64,000 bases of DNA, taken from positions 3,100,001 to 3,164,000 of the forward strand of contig NC_047077.1 of NCBI RefSeq assembly GCF_902459465.1, in the 5' to 3' direction. The notes beneath the pieces were generated by a model. The model was not told the DNA's origin. It searched no databases and saw only the letters and a list, made by a program, of their open reading frames with translations. Position numbers and translations under genes: made by a program. Source of the DNA: Asterias rubens (lineage: Eukaryota; Echinodermata; Asteroidea; Forcipulatida; Asteriidae). This document shows positions 43,646-57,000 of the stretch, piece after piece; the stretch's first letter is position 1; each line of letters opens with the position of its first letter.

Positions 43646-43970
43646 TAACACTTTCCTTGAGAAACCATGAGACATGTCAATATATTTTTCCACTTCTGCC
43701 GTTTAATTTTCGTTGATTTTATGCTGGTGAGTAATTTGTCCCCCACCCAACCAACTCAAAAATTAGATGAACCGGAAACACTTTCAGTCGTTTTGCAATC
43801 AAAATTGATATCATTTGAATGAGATGATTCTTTTAAGTTCAAATTTATGTTAATTTCTTTAGCAAAATGATTTCCATACTTTGATTAAATGTAAAATAAT
43901 AATTCTGTCCAATTTGTGTGTGAAATTAAACTAAGCATTTGCCAAATATGAAATACCTTAATTGTCTTCC

Positions 43971-43976
43971 AATAAA
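43971..43976 (+). terminator. Probable ADHFE1 poly(A) signal
   Basis: AATAAA about 740 bp after the ADHFE1 stop in AT-rich sequence. Other near matches exist further on (for example near 44087), so the actual cleavage site is not fixed. Confidence 0.45.
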
Positions 43977-44254
43977 ACAACTTCTTAATCATTTCATATA
44001 TTCAAATCAGATATTTTTAACATGTAATTTTATATGAAGAATAACATAAAGTGTAAAATTAAATATTCAACTTAAAATCAATGTGAATAAATTTGAAGAT
44101 GAAAAGTACCTAATGAATGTGTGGTTGAGTAATTTAAAAAGTGTGTCTGAGGACGTTTTGAAACATAGTATCAACCTCTACCCCTGCAGGTACCTATTTA
44201 TACCCCTGGGTAGAGAGAAGCAATTATGGTAAGACAACTTGCTTTAAAGTAAGG

Positions 44255-44835
44255 GCACAAGTGTCCTGACCGAGATTCAAACCCGCGCTCCGATGACTAA
44301 CCCACAAGGGATGGATTTCACACAGAGTTAGGATGAGTTACTCATCTTAACTTAGAACCAGCCTAAAGTTTCTAATAAATCCTTTGACTGGGAAGTGTCA
44401 TTACCGGGATTCAAACCCACACTTTGATGCCTTAAAGCCATTGGACCCTTTCGGTAAACAGTATTGTCCAAGGCCCACATTTCGTGTATCACAACTTCTA
44501 TATCAAATAACAAACCTGTGAAAATTTAGGCTAAATCGGTCATCGGAGTCGGGAGAAAATAACGGGAAAACCCACCCTTGTATCCACGCGTTTCGCCGTG
44601 TCATGACATGCGTTTAAAATAAATCCGTAATTCTCGCTATCGAGAATTGATATTGTTTTACTGTTTTCTAAAAAAATAAAGCATTTCATGGAATAATATT
44701 GCAAGAGAAGTCTTTCACCACTACCTTCTGTAAACCCTGTAAGTTATTTGTAAATCTGTGTACCGAAAGGGTCCAATGGCTTTAACCACCAGAACTTGAA
44801 TTCGATGCTCTCAACCACTCGGCCTCGACACATTA
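44255..44835 (-). mobile_element. SINE family S1 region broken by MITEs C and G
   Basis: B-box region GGGATTCAAACCCACAC near 44407; the head ACCACTCGGCCTCGACAC is at about 44813-44830. A family C fragment (44308-44360) and family G copy 2 interrupt it. Confidence 0.72.
44436..44781. mobile_element. TTAA MITE family G, copy 2, nested in SINE S1
   Basis: AGCCATTGGACCCTTTCGGT and its complement at the ends; TTAA at 44432-44435 and 44782-44785. SINE sequence continues on both sides. Confidence 0.88.
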
Positions 44836-46280
44836 TTGCATACAAAGCACTTTGTATACATTTAACAAAACAAAAAGATAACACTACAAACCACTTTTTA
44901 TATTTGCGTACTGAAGATTTATTTGGCCTCATTAAAGAATACTAACGAACGCTAATGTAGATGGAAAAAGGAACATATCCATGGCAACGGAAGGATGTCA
45001 GACTGCAAGAGCTGGGTTCAAAAACAAAGCCGTTGCATTTTCATTAATGCTGCAGCCAGGTAATTTGTGCTCATAAATAATTAAAGATATCAAAATGCCA
45101 TAGAATCAGAAAATGAAATTGAAGGCAAGGTCGACCTCTGGTTAGTGTACAGTACATGTCAAATTATGCTTAAACCATCCATTTGAAGCTGACTCCACTA
45201 AGCAACTTTATCAAGCTGGTAAGCACAAGATTTTCTAAGCACGAATAAATCTTCCTGAGCAATAACACTTTATCGGCCAAACCACAATGAGTTCCACACT
45301 ACATGTATTTTCACACTACAGTACGTGCCACTTTTACATTCGCTAAGTAAATACATTTTCTCAGCAATAGTTTCTGCTTACCAGCTGGTATGAACTTAAG
45401 TCTCCTACTGACCTGCTTTCTTCAATGTTCATCATTTAACTTGGTCTTTTATTTCATTGTGTAAGTTTTAAAACTTTCTATCGTCAATCCTTCCGCGACC
45501 ATGGACAACTTCTCTAAAAAGAAACACCGGTACAATAAGAAAGTCAGTGCATTAGTCACAGTGTGCGTCAAAAATATTTAACACACATTAAATGTAAAAT
45601 GCCTGCCTGAATAGACAGTGGTGAAAACCAGACCCTAAATTAGCTCATGCTGAATATTCATGAGCTATGTAGATGCTACTCATGAATATGCATGCATGTC
45701 ATTGCTATTTTTAACTCCAACATGGCAACAATTCACCTACATGTAAAAAAACAGTACTAAGGGTTGGACTGTTACACCCGAGCCGTGACATGTACATGTA
45801 TATCTATCTGCTTAGCTAGCAAAGCGAAATTTGCTTAGCGGATATAGGTTACCAGCCAAAATCCAACATGTATACTGCTTGCAACTGGTACCTTGTACAA
45901 TATTTCCTCACAAAACTTCTGCTGAAATCTCTTTGAAATTAGAAGCATTTGACGTAAGGACCATCAGACACAAAACAAATATGTGCTCATTTTTTATCTT
46001 CAAATGGCCAATTCTAAGGCTACTTGCATTACACAAAACTCATGAAAAACAAATATGGATTTCGTTATGAAAATGCATCACCATTCCAAGCCACAGAAAT
46101 CATTCAAACAACCAAATTTGTATCAGCCATGGATGGTCAATGAATTGCAAGTCACACTGTGTAGTACTAGTTGTAATAACTCAGAAAAATGAAGCAGTCC
46201 AAACCTTAAGACCCATTGCAAATGTTTCTACACCTAAATAATTGTGAGGAGTCAATTTTTCATTTACTGCAAACATTTCA
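44836..46280. other. Intergenic, no gene seen
   Basis: AT-rich sequence between the convergent ADHFE1 and Staufen genes. Fragments of family D (around 45190-45400 and 45810-45860) are the only recognisable content. Confidence 0.5.
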
Positions 46281-46282
46281 CC

Positions 46283-46455
46283 CACCAGGCCTGTGTGCTT
46301 TGTTTTTGAAAGGGCAAGGGCACCAAAGCATTTTCTTCTTGAAAAGGGCACCCTTTGAGGAAATTGTAATTTTCTACTTGGAACATTTCTAGGGCACCAA
46401 GGCAATGATCAGTGGGCATGGAGGCAATCGCCTTTGTTGCCTCCATGAAGTATTA
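46283..46455. repeat. Interspersed repeat family P, copy 6
   Basis: GAAAGGGCAAGGGCACCAAA and GGCACCAAGGCAATGATC, complement of the other copies. Confidence 0.68.
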
Positions 46456-46714
46456 GGCCTGCATCCACTATTGGCCGAATACGTACCTCAGGATGATCCC
46501 CCACCCTCCAAACCCATCTGACAACAAACAGGGTTACTCCACGGTACATTTGCAGTGGGTCTACTTATTTTTAATCAAACAATAATATCTACACTTTTCT
46601 TTCTCCTTTTCAGACAGCCTTACACAACATAGGCTGAATAGCAATAATGCCCAAACAGAAACCCTCATACATATTCATGAAGTTTGTTGCCTGCACTACT
46701 TGTGGATAGCTATA

Positions 46715-46880
46715 GATGGGTTGCAATACGCGTCATTAACCACCATCTTTGATGTATTTTACACTGGAAAAGTGCACGCGTGTACGCGCTGCCCGTGACT
46801 CTCAGCCAATGGTAGCTCTTCGCGCGTACACAAGTCATCAAATATGGCAGCTGATGACACTTATTGCAATCCAGCTATTT
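46715..46880. repeat. Repeat family Q, copy 2
   Basis: GGTTGCAATACGCGTCATTA...ATCAAATATGGCAGCTGATG resembles 22240-22480. Confidence 0.55.
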
Positions 46881-47224
46881 TATAGAGGTGGATAGCTCGC
46901 AGGTTAATGAAACGCATCTGTTAATTTTGCTACTCAAAACACACTGGTGAGGGTTGGACAAGGCAAGACTGTTTCAAGTTTTTACAGTAATGTCTAAAGT
47001 CAAAAGATTTGGAGGCTTTTTATTTACAAATTATTGTTGTTGACCATGATACTAGAGTTTTGGTTCCAGTTAATAGAGAGGTTTCGCAGAGTCACCGATA
47101 CTCTTACATGAACGGATACGTCATAATACGTCATCAATTTTTGAGGTCTATGTGACGTATAGCCGTTGTACACAAGTTAATATAATCGCCAGTGAAGCAG
47201 CAATGTAAATGTTTTCATGGGGGC

Positions 47225-47400
47225 CAGATCTACAAAGGTGTTCAGCAGAAAAAATATTACTTAGCAAATGTATCTGCTAAGCTAAGATCACATGCAAACC
47301 TCTCATATGATATTAGAATTGCATGAAAATTTGGCTGGAAGCCAGTTTATGTTAAGCAAGATTCTATTGTGCTAAAAGTTTGTGTTGCCATGCGTCAACC
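47225..47400. mobile_element. Foldback MITE family D, decayed copy
   Basis: TTACTTAGCAAATGTATCTG and GTGCTAAAAGTTTGTG pieces in family D order. Confidence 0.5.
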
Positions 47401-49190
47401 CTTGACCAGTGTCATTTTAAGAAACAAGAGAATATTATTGTTAAACTTTAATCGCTGGTAAATTTTTAATTTGTACACTTTTGGCTGGTGAGCTTTTTTT
47501 TTTTTAAAGCAAAAGTGCTTATGTTTATGTATGAATGAAATGATTAAGCGGATTTGTTGGTGCATGCATTCAATGTCAAACTAATGCTGATGTTTTGTGC
47601 AAATATGTACATCTCATACATTGAACATTTAAAATTGTGAAAAATTGCAAAATTTTCATTCAACTCAAAAACATGTTTTTCATCTGAAAGCGTGTTCGAA
47701 TTAAAGACAACTGTTAAATTTGTTACTTTAAATTTAAGCAAACTTCTGATTTTGTTTTTTCTCAGTCAAAACACTGTTCATGCAAATTACAGAAATTGCG
47801 TTAAAATTTGCGCAAAAAACTAGTCTACTAATATTCTGTTAGCATGCTTGTGCACTTCTGCCATTCTTGATTTGTTAGTAACAATATGCTAGGGTAGAAA
47901 AACAACAGAAGGCTATATTGCCAAGTTCTGGATCGATTAGAAAACACAATTTTTCATTTTGTTGAATATTCAAACGGAGCTATTACTTTCTTTAGTCAAC
48001 TGTACAAGAACATCAATTACTACATCTACAAAATTACGTGTAACGTTTAACTTTGGCCAAATAAGCTTTTAAGACTAAATAATACAAGAACTCAAATGAG
48101 ATTTTTGTTTCCATTACAATTGCCATTACAATAATTAAATGTGCAGTGAGTTACTTAGTCAGCAACGTTGCATGACAGCAACACAGAGTAGCAACAGTGC
48201 CTATGACCATATTGCTTTGACGTACTTTGTTCAAAGCAACAAAAAGGAACATTGTCAAAATAAGTCCAGGACAATGAGTGGATAAATACTGTCCGGGACA
48301 AGGTTTTTTTACCTGCCGTTGTTTGAAATGGGGTGTCAGAGAAAACCTGAGTGAAGTTCACAGTGCACGGGGTTGTATTTGTAAACAAACCTCTGAGACT
48401 TAGCAGAGACTTAGACCTCACTTTAAAAGAAAACAACAACCTCCAAACCTTCCAGATAGCTCAAAAACTTTAACTTTGCTTATACACTCAATCAGCCAGT
48501 CAAATCACAGAGCGCCTAGCGAGGTGCATTTGAATAGGGTAAGTCTTAAGTGCATTGGAGAAATACGTGCCTTTCAGCGAGTAAAAACACGTCTCTGATA
48601 GAAATATAGACCGACAGAAATCCAACAACAATTTGACGTTGGAAAATTATTATCCAACCACCTATCCTGGAATAGTTTTGACAAGACCCCTAAAATCAAC
48701 CCAAAACCAAACAACTTTTGGCACTGTTGAACTGAACTATTCACCTTGTAGGGTGTCACAGCCATCCAAAATTAAATAAAAGTAATTCTTTATCTGCATT
48801 ACAACGTTGCTGCGATGACATCACATGCTGATGTGCTTCAAGTTCTTGTAACATTTTGACAAATTTAAACACTGCACCAATTTACCTCGAGAACATTGGC
48901 TTTCTAAACCACCAAATAATCTCTGGTCATTTTCAGGGTTCTGGGACGGCAAAATACTTAAATCTCCTTTTTTTTTTTTTTTTCTTTTTTTTTCAGAATC
49001 CTAAAAATCTTTTTCTGGTAAAGTGGTACACCTCTTGAGTCAAGTCACCCAAAATCCAAAGGTCACCGAAGGGTCATGCTGGTTCAGTTCCCCGACTACA
49101 CACGTACAAATGCAATGAGGCATAGAACAATATGGTTGATCTAGTCTGTGTATTTGTAACTGCCAAACGTCCATGCAGCTTCTTGATAAT
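47401..49190. other. Intergenic, no gene seen
   Basis: AT-rich, no conserved open frame and no clear repeat copy. It lies downstream of the Staufen stop and could include 3'-UTR exons that I cannot identify. Confidence 0.45.
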
Positions 49191-49194
49191 AAGA

Positions 49195-49388
49195 CTCAAA
49201 ATTCATAGAGCTCCTTAAGCAGAAAATATTGCTTAACAATGGTCTGCTAAGCAGAAACCAGCAGGATAACAGTCATAAATTGTATATGTGATAGTGGTAT
49301 TTTAGCTGGTAACCTTAATCTGGTAAGTATACTTTTGTTGTGCTTAGCTACTTTGAAGGCTTAAGCAGCTCTATGAAATTGGGACATG
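49195..49388. mobile_element. Foldback MITE family D, copy 5
   Basis: TTCATAGAGCTCCTTAAGCA to TTAAGCAGCTCTATGAAATT. Confidence 0.82.
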
Positions 49389-49736
49389 AACAACATTAGC
49401 ATTCTGTCAGCCTTTAGTTTCAAAGCCTTCGGATCCAATAGCATTATGAGATCATTTGGATTTGGGGCGACTTGACCAGATATTAATCGGACCAGGTTCA
49501 CTCTTTGCCCTGGTCCCCTAGCTCGAGCAGAGAACCCCTACTGGTGGCTACCACATTCTCCGCAGCATGGTGCCTTGAAGTGACAATGAAGTAGTTAATG
49601 CTCGACTCAAAAGGGCTGGGTAGTCAGAGCAGCAGGTGGCTGTACATGGTGTTATGAACTCTTATTCCATTTACTACACACGAGGGCGCCCTTTCCATAT
49701 GGAGGGAAAACGCTTCCGTGCAGACACTGACTAAAA

Positions 49737-49852
49737 CCTGGTTCGTACTTCCTGCGAATGTGAATGCGATTCAACAGTTGAACTGTGTTCCTGCGAAACA
49801 TTCGCTGCGAAAACACTAACATTCGCAAGAAGTATAAACCAGGCTTTAGACT
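49737..49852. mobile_element. Foldback MITE family M, copy 2
   Basis: CCTGGTTCGTACTTCCTGCG to AGTATAAACCAGG. Confidence 0.8.
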
Positions 49853-51014
49853 TCATAATTCCATTTACAGCCAATGGCTTGCTTTGATCGTGACAGCATA
49901 TCACCTTTAACCAAGGTTCTCCAGGAAAATTCTGCCAAACTGAATTTAAACCTGGGAGTTTTTGTTTCTTTCTGGAGAGCCTACCACTTCATTTCCACTT
50001 TCTATGAGCAACTCACTTCACAATATGACAATCCACTACAAGTATAAAATGTGGACTACACTTAGGTCTGGCTCCCTGGTTGTCAAACACCATCATCATC
50101 AAACAAGTAATTGGTACCAGTCTAGCTTTTGACACAAGCCTCACTTAATGAACAGAAACAAAATGGCTTCTGCCTGGGGCTCTAGAATTTAGAACCTTGC
50201 AACTATGAGCAAGTTCGAGTGTGCACTGTGGTTAACTAAAGGTTGACTATTTTGACCAGAACCGAGGCTGGGCGACCATTGGTTGACTACTGTGAACCAG
50301 CCTCATGACCTTGATTTCTGCCATCATTGTCCATGGTCCCAATAACATGCTAACATGTGTAAAGAGGGGACACTATAGCGAAACCGCGGAAGGGAACCAG
50401 TGATACGATAGTTGACTAGGCTTCCAAACGAGTCATTCGACTTAGTGTGCACTGCGCGTACGTTGCCGGTCAATAGTCTACTAAATCTTTGCACTCGAAC
50501 TTGCTCTTCATTGCCTAGGGAAACAGGATGTATGTACACTCCACGTTATGTATGGCACCGGATGTCATAGTGTAAAGTCAATTTGCACAATCACCCATGC
50601 AATTATCCAACTTAAAATGCATACAAATTCTAAAAAACACTAAAAACATACTTTACTTTCAAAGGTGGTTGAAGCACCGTCCAATTTTCAACACCAACAA
50701 TAAATGACATCGTCACTGTCATCAAAACAAATAAATTCCTCTTTTTTTCCTTCTTAAATTTGATTCTCGATTTAAAACTTTTCAAGGATCTAGTGATTTT
50801 TCGTTTTGCTGTCTGGAACATCTTAAAGCAATCCAGCAGACATTACGACAATTCTTGTAATATTACTGGCTAAATTTTGACAAAAGAAGTATACTTTTGT
50901 GTCACTAACATTTTGCAGAAACAACGTAAATTGAAGCCAAGGAAAGAATACAACTGTAATTGCTTTTTTTAGTTACTTAAAAATGTTTGTAGTGTCAGGA
51001 ACTTACCAAAGAAG

Positions 51015-51048
51015 TTACTTCATGGGCAGATTCTGACCCCGTTTTGAA
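51015..51048 (-). CDS. stau: Staufen last coding exon (candidate)
   Basis: Adds NSKRGQNLPMK and TAA in the required phase after acceptor CCTTACAG. A GTAAGT follows the stop by only 8 nt, so the exon may splice on into a 3'-UTR exon. Short and without homology, so moderate confidence. Confidence 0.6.
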
Positions 51049-54000
51049 CTGTAAGGGGGAAAAAAATTAAAAAGTTACAGTCAAAGTCATGAAAGATTCC
51101 TTTGGTTTTTTTGAACCGGATTGTTTTCAACCTAAACAAATGTGTATAATGTGAAAATTTCATTTCCAAAAGGAGGTCGCCTTTTTGAGCAATGACAGAA
51201 CAAATCTGGAGTAAATATGTTCATACAGGAAGAATAATCCCGAAACGGAAAACACAATCTGGGAAGCATCACAGTTTGATTCCCACCCGAATAACATGCC
51301 TGTGGATTTAGTTCACAGGACTCAGGGGAAGTACTACAGTGCTTACAAAACTGAGCAAAGTGTTGATAGAGTAGTAAACTTGCAAGTACGACCTTGTGTT
51401 AATCTCTTAAGGACAATGGACACTATTGGTAAGTGTCAAAGACCAGTCTTCTCACTTGGTGTATCTCAACATGTGCATAAAATAACAAACCTTTGAAAAT
51501 TTGATCATCAGAGTTGCGAGATAACTATGGAAGAAAATAAACCCTTGTCACACTAATTTGTGTGCTTTCAGATATTTGATTTCGAGACCTCAAATTCTAA
51601 ACTTGAGGTTTCGAAATCAAATTCGTAGAAAATTACTTCTTTCTCAAAAAAACTATGTTACTTCAGAGTGAGCCATTTCTCACAATGTTTTATACTATCA
51701 ACAGCTCTCCATTGCTTGTAACCAAGTAAGGTTTTATTTTGAGTTATTACCAATAGTGTCCACTGCCTTTAAGAGTAAGTGTTGGCTCTGAAAAGAGCAG
51801 TGTGGTCTCAATGTTTGAACAGTTTACTCTGTCTGTATTCTCCTAAGGTTAAGCAGAGTATACTGTTAAAAAAATTAAGACCACACTGGTCTCTTCAGAG
51901 CCAACATTCCTCCCAAAGGAGATTTACACATGGCTGTACCTGTCTACTATCCACAAGTTTTACAATCCACAATCAACTACAATCTACTCACTTCTGGGAT
52001 CTTATAGCCGAATCATCATCTTGATCGTTTCCGGCCAGGGAGTGTAGAGCGGCTAAAGCAGCCACATCATGGGATGCTTCTATATCGGGCCCAGAACCAT
52101 GGCAGACTAGCTTGGGATCAGTGGACACGGCTACCAGGGAAAGATGCTCTTTGCCTTTCGTCTTGGGATACAAAAAGAAACAAACATCATTTAAATTCCC
52201 TGCACTTGTGGACAACTAAGGATATGCCACTTTGTTAGAATGTCTGAGCAACTTTTCTCAGGGGCAGAAAAAGGGTCATGAGATGGGCAACATAGGGCAA
52301 TTTGGTACGGACTTCTGTCTATTGGCAGGATTTGATACTGTAATACTGATCTTGTATGTTGATATTTTGCCATAGTGCACATACTGGTCACAGTGGTCCA
52401 GACTGTTATCACAAGGTTGTGGGTTCGAATCCCCAAGCTAACCGTTGAACTCACAATGACAAGAATAAATATTGCTCTCTCTATATATACATGATACCGA
52501 TGTTCGATCAGAGAGGTTGCCAGCATGGTGTTTGTGGATAGGGTTTTCAGTCGCCACCTGCTTACCATCGAATTCTGCGCTTGCAATCTCCATACTTTAA
52601 CAACAAGCGCCAAATTTCTGCGCTAGCTCTGAAGCGAAGAATGCTTAGTAATTACCTGCTCTTGATGCTGATGTGCTGGATGTCAGCTCGGAATTCCCTG
52701 CTTCCGTAAGCAATGACTCTTTGCTTACGAAAGTTGAGTCATGAAATTGGGCCCTGATGGCATGTTTTTCCCTGAAATATTTCTCAGGGGTTTTCCTCCA
52801 AAATCTAATCTTTATCTGATTCTGCAAATCCTTGGCTTCACAACCAGAATTAAAGACACTGGACACCATCGGTAATAGTCAAAGGCTAGCCTTCACAGTT
52901 GGTGTATCTCAACATAAGCATAAAATAACAAACCTGGGAAAATTTGAGCTCAATCGGTCGTCGAAGTCAACATAAGCATAAAATAACAAACCTGGGAAAA
53001 TTTGAGCTCAATCGGTCGTCGAAGTTGCAAGATAATAATGAAAGAAAAAACACCCTTGTCACACGAAGTTGTGTGCGTTTAGATGGTTGATTTCGAGACC
53101 TCAAGTTCTAAATCTGAGGTCACGAAATCAAATTCGTGGAAAATTACTACTTTCTCGAAAACTATGGCACTTCAAAATTGTTATACCATCAACCTCCCCC
53201 TGTTACTCGTCACAAAGAAAGGTTCTATGCTAATAATTATTTTGAGTATTTACCAATAGTGTCCACTGCCTTTAATTAACAAAATGAAATTGAATCATTA
53301 GGAGGATGCGCCATTACGTCTTCAACTCACCTCTGGGAAGTCGGTGAACTGAAGATGAAGTCCCTGCGCAATGGCCAGGAACTCCAGCTTCTGTCGAGGG
53401 CGTACCAGCTTCTTCTCCACGTAATTCCCGGGACGTCCCTTCATGATGTTGTTGGCTGTAGGAGACGTCCCGATGCTCAGAAGCTCTCGGGCGATGTCGG
53501 AGGTCACGGTGCCTGCGGTGGGTGGCATTTTCTTTGAGGAGCCTGTCACAGGGGTGCCAGGGGCAAGGTTTAAACCTGTTGGGGGAGAGGGGAGGATGTT
53601 AAGCAAGAAAAGAAATTTAAATACACTTTGCTAAACGTAATAATAATTCTAATGCATTATCATTTGATGGATCTTGGAGATTGAATTTACTTTCAGATTT
53701 GGACGTCTACAGATAACATTGGTGAGTTCTTTTACTGTTGAAGGCAATGCATACATTAAAAAAAAAAAATTCAACTGCTCAATAGTACAATCTAATTTAC
53801 CTGTAGATTGTGATTGAGGTTGTGATTTCTGAATTGGTTGGGAGTTGGTTGGTCCAGGGAAACCAGCAGTCATATTGACACCAGGCATCATGGGGAACAG
53901 ACCTGGGGCAAGTTTATGGCCTGGTATCGGCGACTCTATCTTCTTGTTATCGACACCTGAGAAAGAAAACAATATCAAAGTTAATCTACTCACACCAGAG

Positions 54001-57000
54001 AACTGCCAAAAGCAACCACGCTTCAGCAAGCCAACCCTACATAAGGCCACATAATTAAAAGAAATTGTTGATTGTCCTTTTTTTTGCGGATGGGGGAGGG
54101 AGGGAGGTTTGTTTTTTGTTTTTGTTTTTTAAAAGTTTTGTTGACATGCCAAATATGAAATCAAGAATAAAGAAATCATCACAATCACTACAAAACAGAG
54201 GGTTTGTGTGTTTTTGATGTTTTCAATAGTTTTGTCAAACAAATTTAACTCCTAGATGTTATTTCTGTAAACTTTTTCAAACAACTAAGCACAGTGTAGC
54301 CCAAGTAAATATTTGAAGAATTGTTCTTGCTTTGCCAACATGAATAAAAACCTTCTTCAAACATCTTTTCAAACCTGTACATTTTGAAAAAAATATCAGC
54401 TGAAAAATCTGGGCAGTTAAAGTATAAAGAGATATCCAGACATGTTTTTTATAATAATAAAAAATATATATATAAATGGGGTGGGGGGTTTTGAACGGTC
54501 GGGCGGGGACGATCAACAATTTCTTTTTTTTTATGTGGTCTAAGCTCACACACACAGCAGAGTCCAGCATTCTCCAGAAGACGGTCAGAACATTCGGACT
54601 GAAACGTCGAGCAATACAAACCGGCTCTGAGAAGAGCCACCACTAGTCACGGTGACTCTGACTTAAATTGAGTCAAGTCGGCAATAGACTTGGACTTGAC
54701 ATTTGTATTGGCTGTACGGCTTCTGACTTGCACTCCCTGTCTTGTCAATTTGTCTTTGTTCAACCCCAAATTCTTCTACGTTCAATGTACCTTTCTTCTC
54801 CAGACTCTCCTTAAAGGTGACCTTACGATCCCCAGCGCTGGCGTCTTCACTCTACAATAAGACAACACAACACATCACGCAATTTAGACTTGTAATCCTG
54901 GGCCCAATTTCATAGAGCTGCTTAAGGGCTGATTTTGTGCTAACTGCACAAGTCTCCATTTCATAGCGACGCTAACCGCAAGCTAGACTGGGTCCTGTCT
55001 TTATCTGCAAGGATAAAGACAGGTCGCTGCCGCTAGATCCAGTGATTCCCATTGGATACAATGCACGTGCAGTGACATAGATGCCCAAATTGTCACTGCT
55101 CTCAAGTCCGCAATGGAATTTGACTGCGTATCTATATGTGAAACGACAGAGGTCAAAGGTCAAACTACACGCCAGTTTTGCAATTTTTTGAGCCTGGTCT
55201 CTGGCGTTATTCACAAGCCTCGAAGAATGACGTCAGACGTTCAGGCTAACCGTAAGCACACAAAAAGGCCTGTTAACCTTCCAGTGATGACTGTGTGAAA
55301 ATGAATGACACCAATGCAAATCCATGGTGAATGCACAATGAAATGGAAACTCGCACAGTATGCACAAAATCAGCCATTAAGGAGCTCTATGAAATTGGGC
55401 ACAGTGCTCTAAAGCAACATCAAAAGCAACATTTTTAAGAAATGGCAATGTATACCATTCAATTGTTTTTATCCTATATAAAAGTAGTTTCCAACCAGTA
55501 AAAAATTGTCGCATTTTTGAGACGTCACCGAAACTCCAAAGCGAATATGATAATCCCTATAGTATTAGACAAAGTATACAGATGAAGACAAAGTGAGATT
55601 TTACTTTAAAAACTTGAAAATCCTGGCAGTGTAAGGCCTACAAGAATTATCGAAGTTCTTTGAAACAAAAAATAAGATTGAAGTTTGTTGACAAACCTCT
55701 GCATTGTTCTTGAGAGCAGACTTCCCTGGGGTATTGGCAGATGCTGGAGAGGTGGAGGAGTAACCCATTTCCTTCAGCATTTCCTCAGCAGCGGCTCGCT
55801 TGGCGTTCTTCTTCTTGGGACCTTTGCCTGTGCATGATTTACCATCAGCTGTGACCTGTACACATCATCATCGATACTTTTAGCTATTGTGACAAACCAT
55901 TATGAAGCAGGACAAACAAAATGCTAGACAACCGAGCTAGCCTAGTGGCTGGAGGCAGTTTGAATCCTATTTGTAAGCAGCAGGTATTGCAACGATTTCA
56001 TGGAAAATTAAAATTATTTAAACAGCAGCCTCTTACCTGCATGGTGAATTCCCGTCTACGAGTCCGCATCCCTAGCCTTCCTCCACTCTGCTCAGTTACA
56101 GTCTGATCCTCTACAACGGAGAATACTGGCTCTTTCTTATTAGTGGCTTGTAGGATCTGAACCAGACGGCTGATGGGGTTCAGGCCAGACGCTTCATACT
56201 CTGGATTGGTGGCACGAGACTGTAACATACAAATATAGTCATTAGTCTTCATCCATAAATACCCCAGACAGTTTCTCTACTCCTATTGGTGGAGAGCGCG
56301 TCACGTGGGGGTGTTTAAACGGTTGATAATGACCAGTGTTTATAACCGGCTGGCTTCCACAGGCGCGCAAGATTATCACGCGGAACGCAATTCATAGTTA
56401 TTAGTAACAGCGCGTAATTAACTTCAAAGCGCGCGCGTAATCTGTTTCACAAAACCCACGCGCAACAGACTCTTCACAAAGTTTGTGAAAACAATTATTT
56501 CAAACCTCGAATTTGCAACTGTCAAAGTGTCTGGATTGTATTTTTGTTTTCGTTTTTTAACAAAAGGGTATTTATGAATGGGAATAAAAGAGTAGTGACT
56601 CGTTCTTAAACGTCCGTTTAAAACCTTGCAGGGTGTGCCGTGCACTTTATCACACGGCAATTCGACCCTGCCGGCTTTAAGAGGCGTGTAAGAACTCCTC
56701 GCTACCCTTTTATTCCCTTATTTTCTGTTACAAGAATGCTCTTTTATGGAGAAACTGATTTTGGTTGTTACAACCAAAATTAAAGACAATGTGTTTACAT
56801 GCTGAAATAATAATAATAATACTAATATAATCATAATAATTGTGGCATCTTATATAGTGCACACGTCCGTCACTCAGTGACGCTCCTGGCGCTGGCGCTA
56901 TAACATACAGTACATCCTGCAAGATGTGGGACTACGTTTGAATTACGAGACCTAATTCTGATAGCACCATGTAATAGTTTACAAGGTGCTGTGGCGCAAT

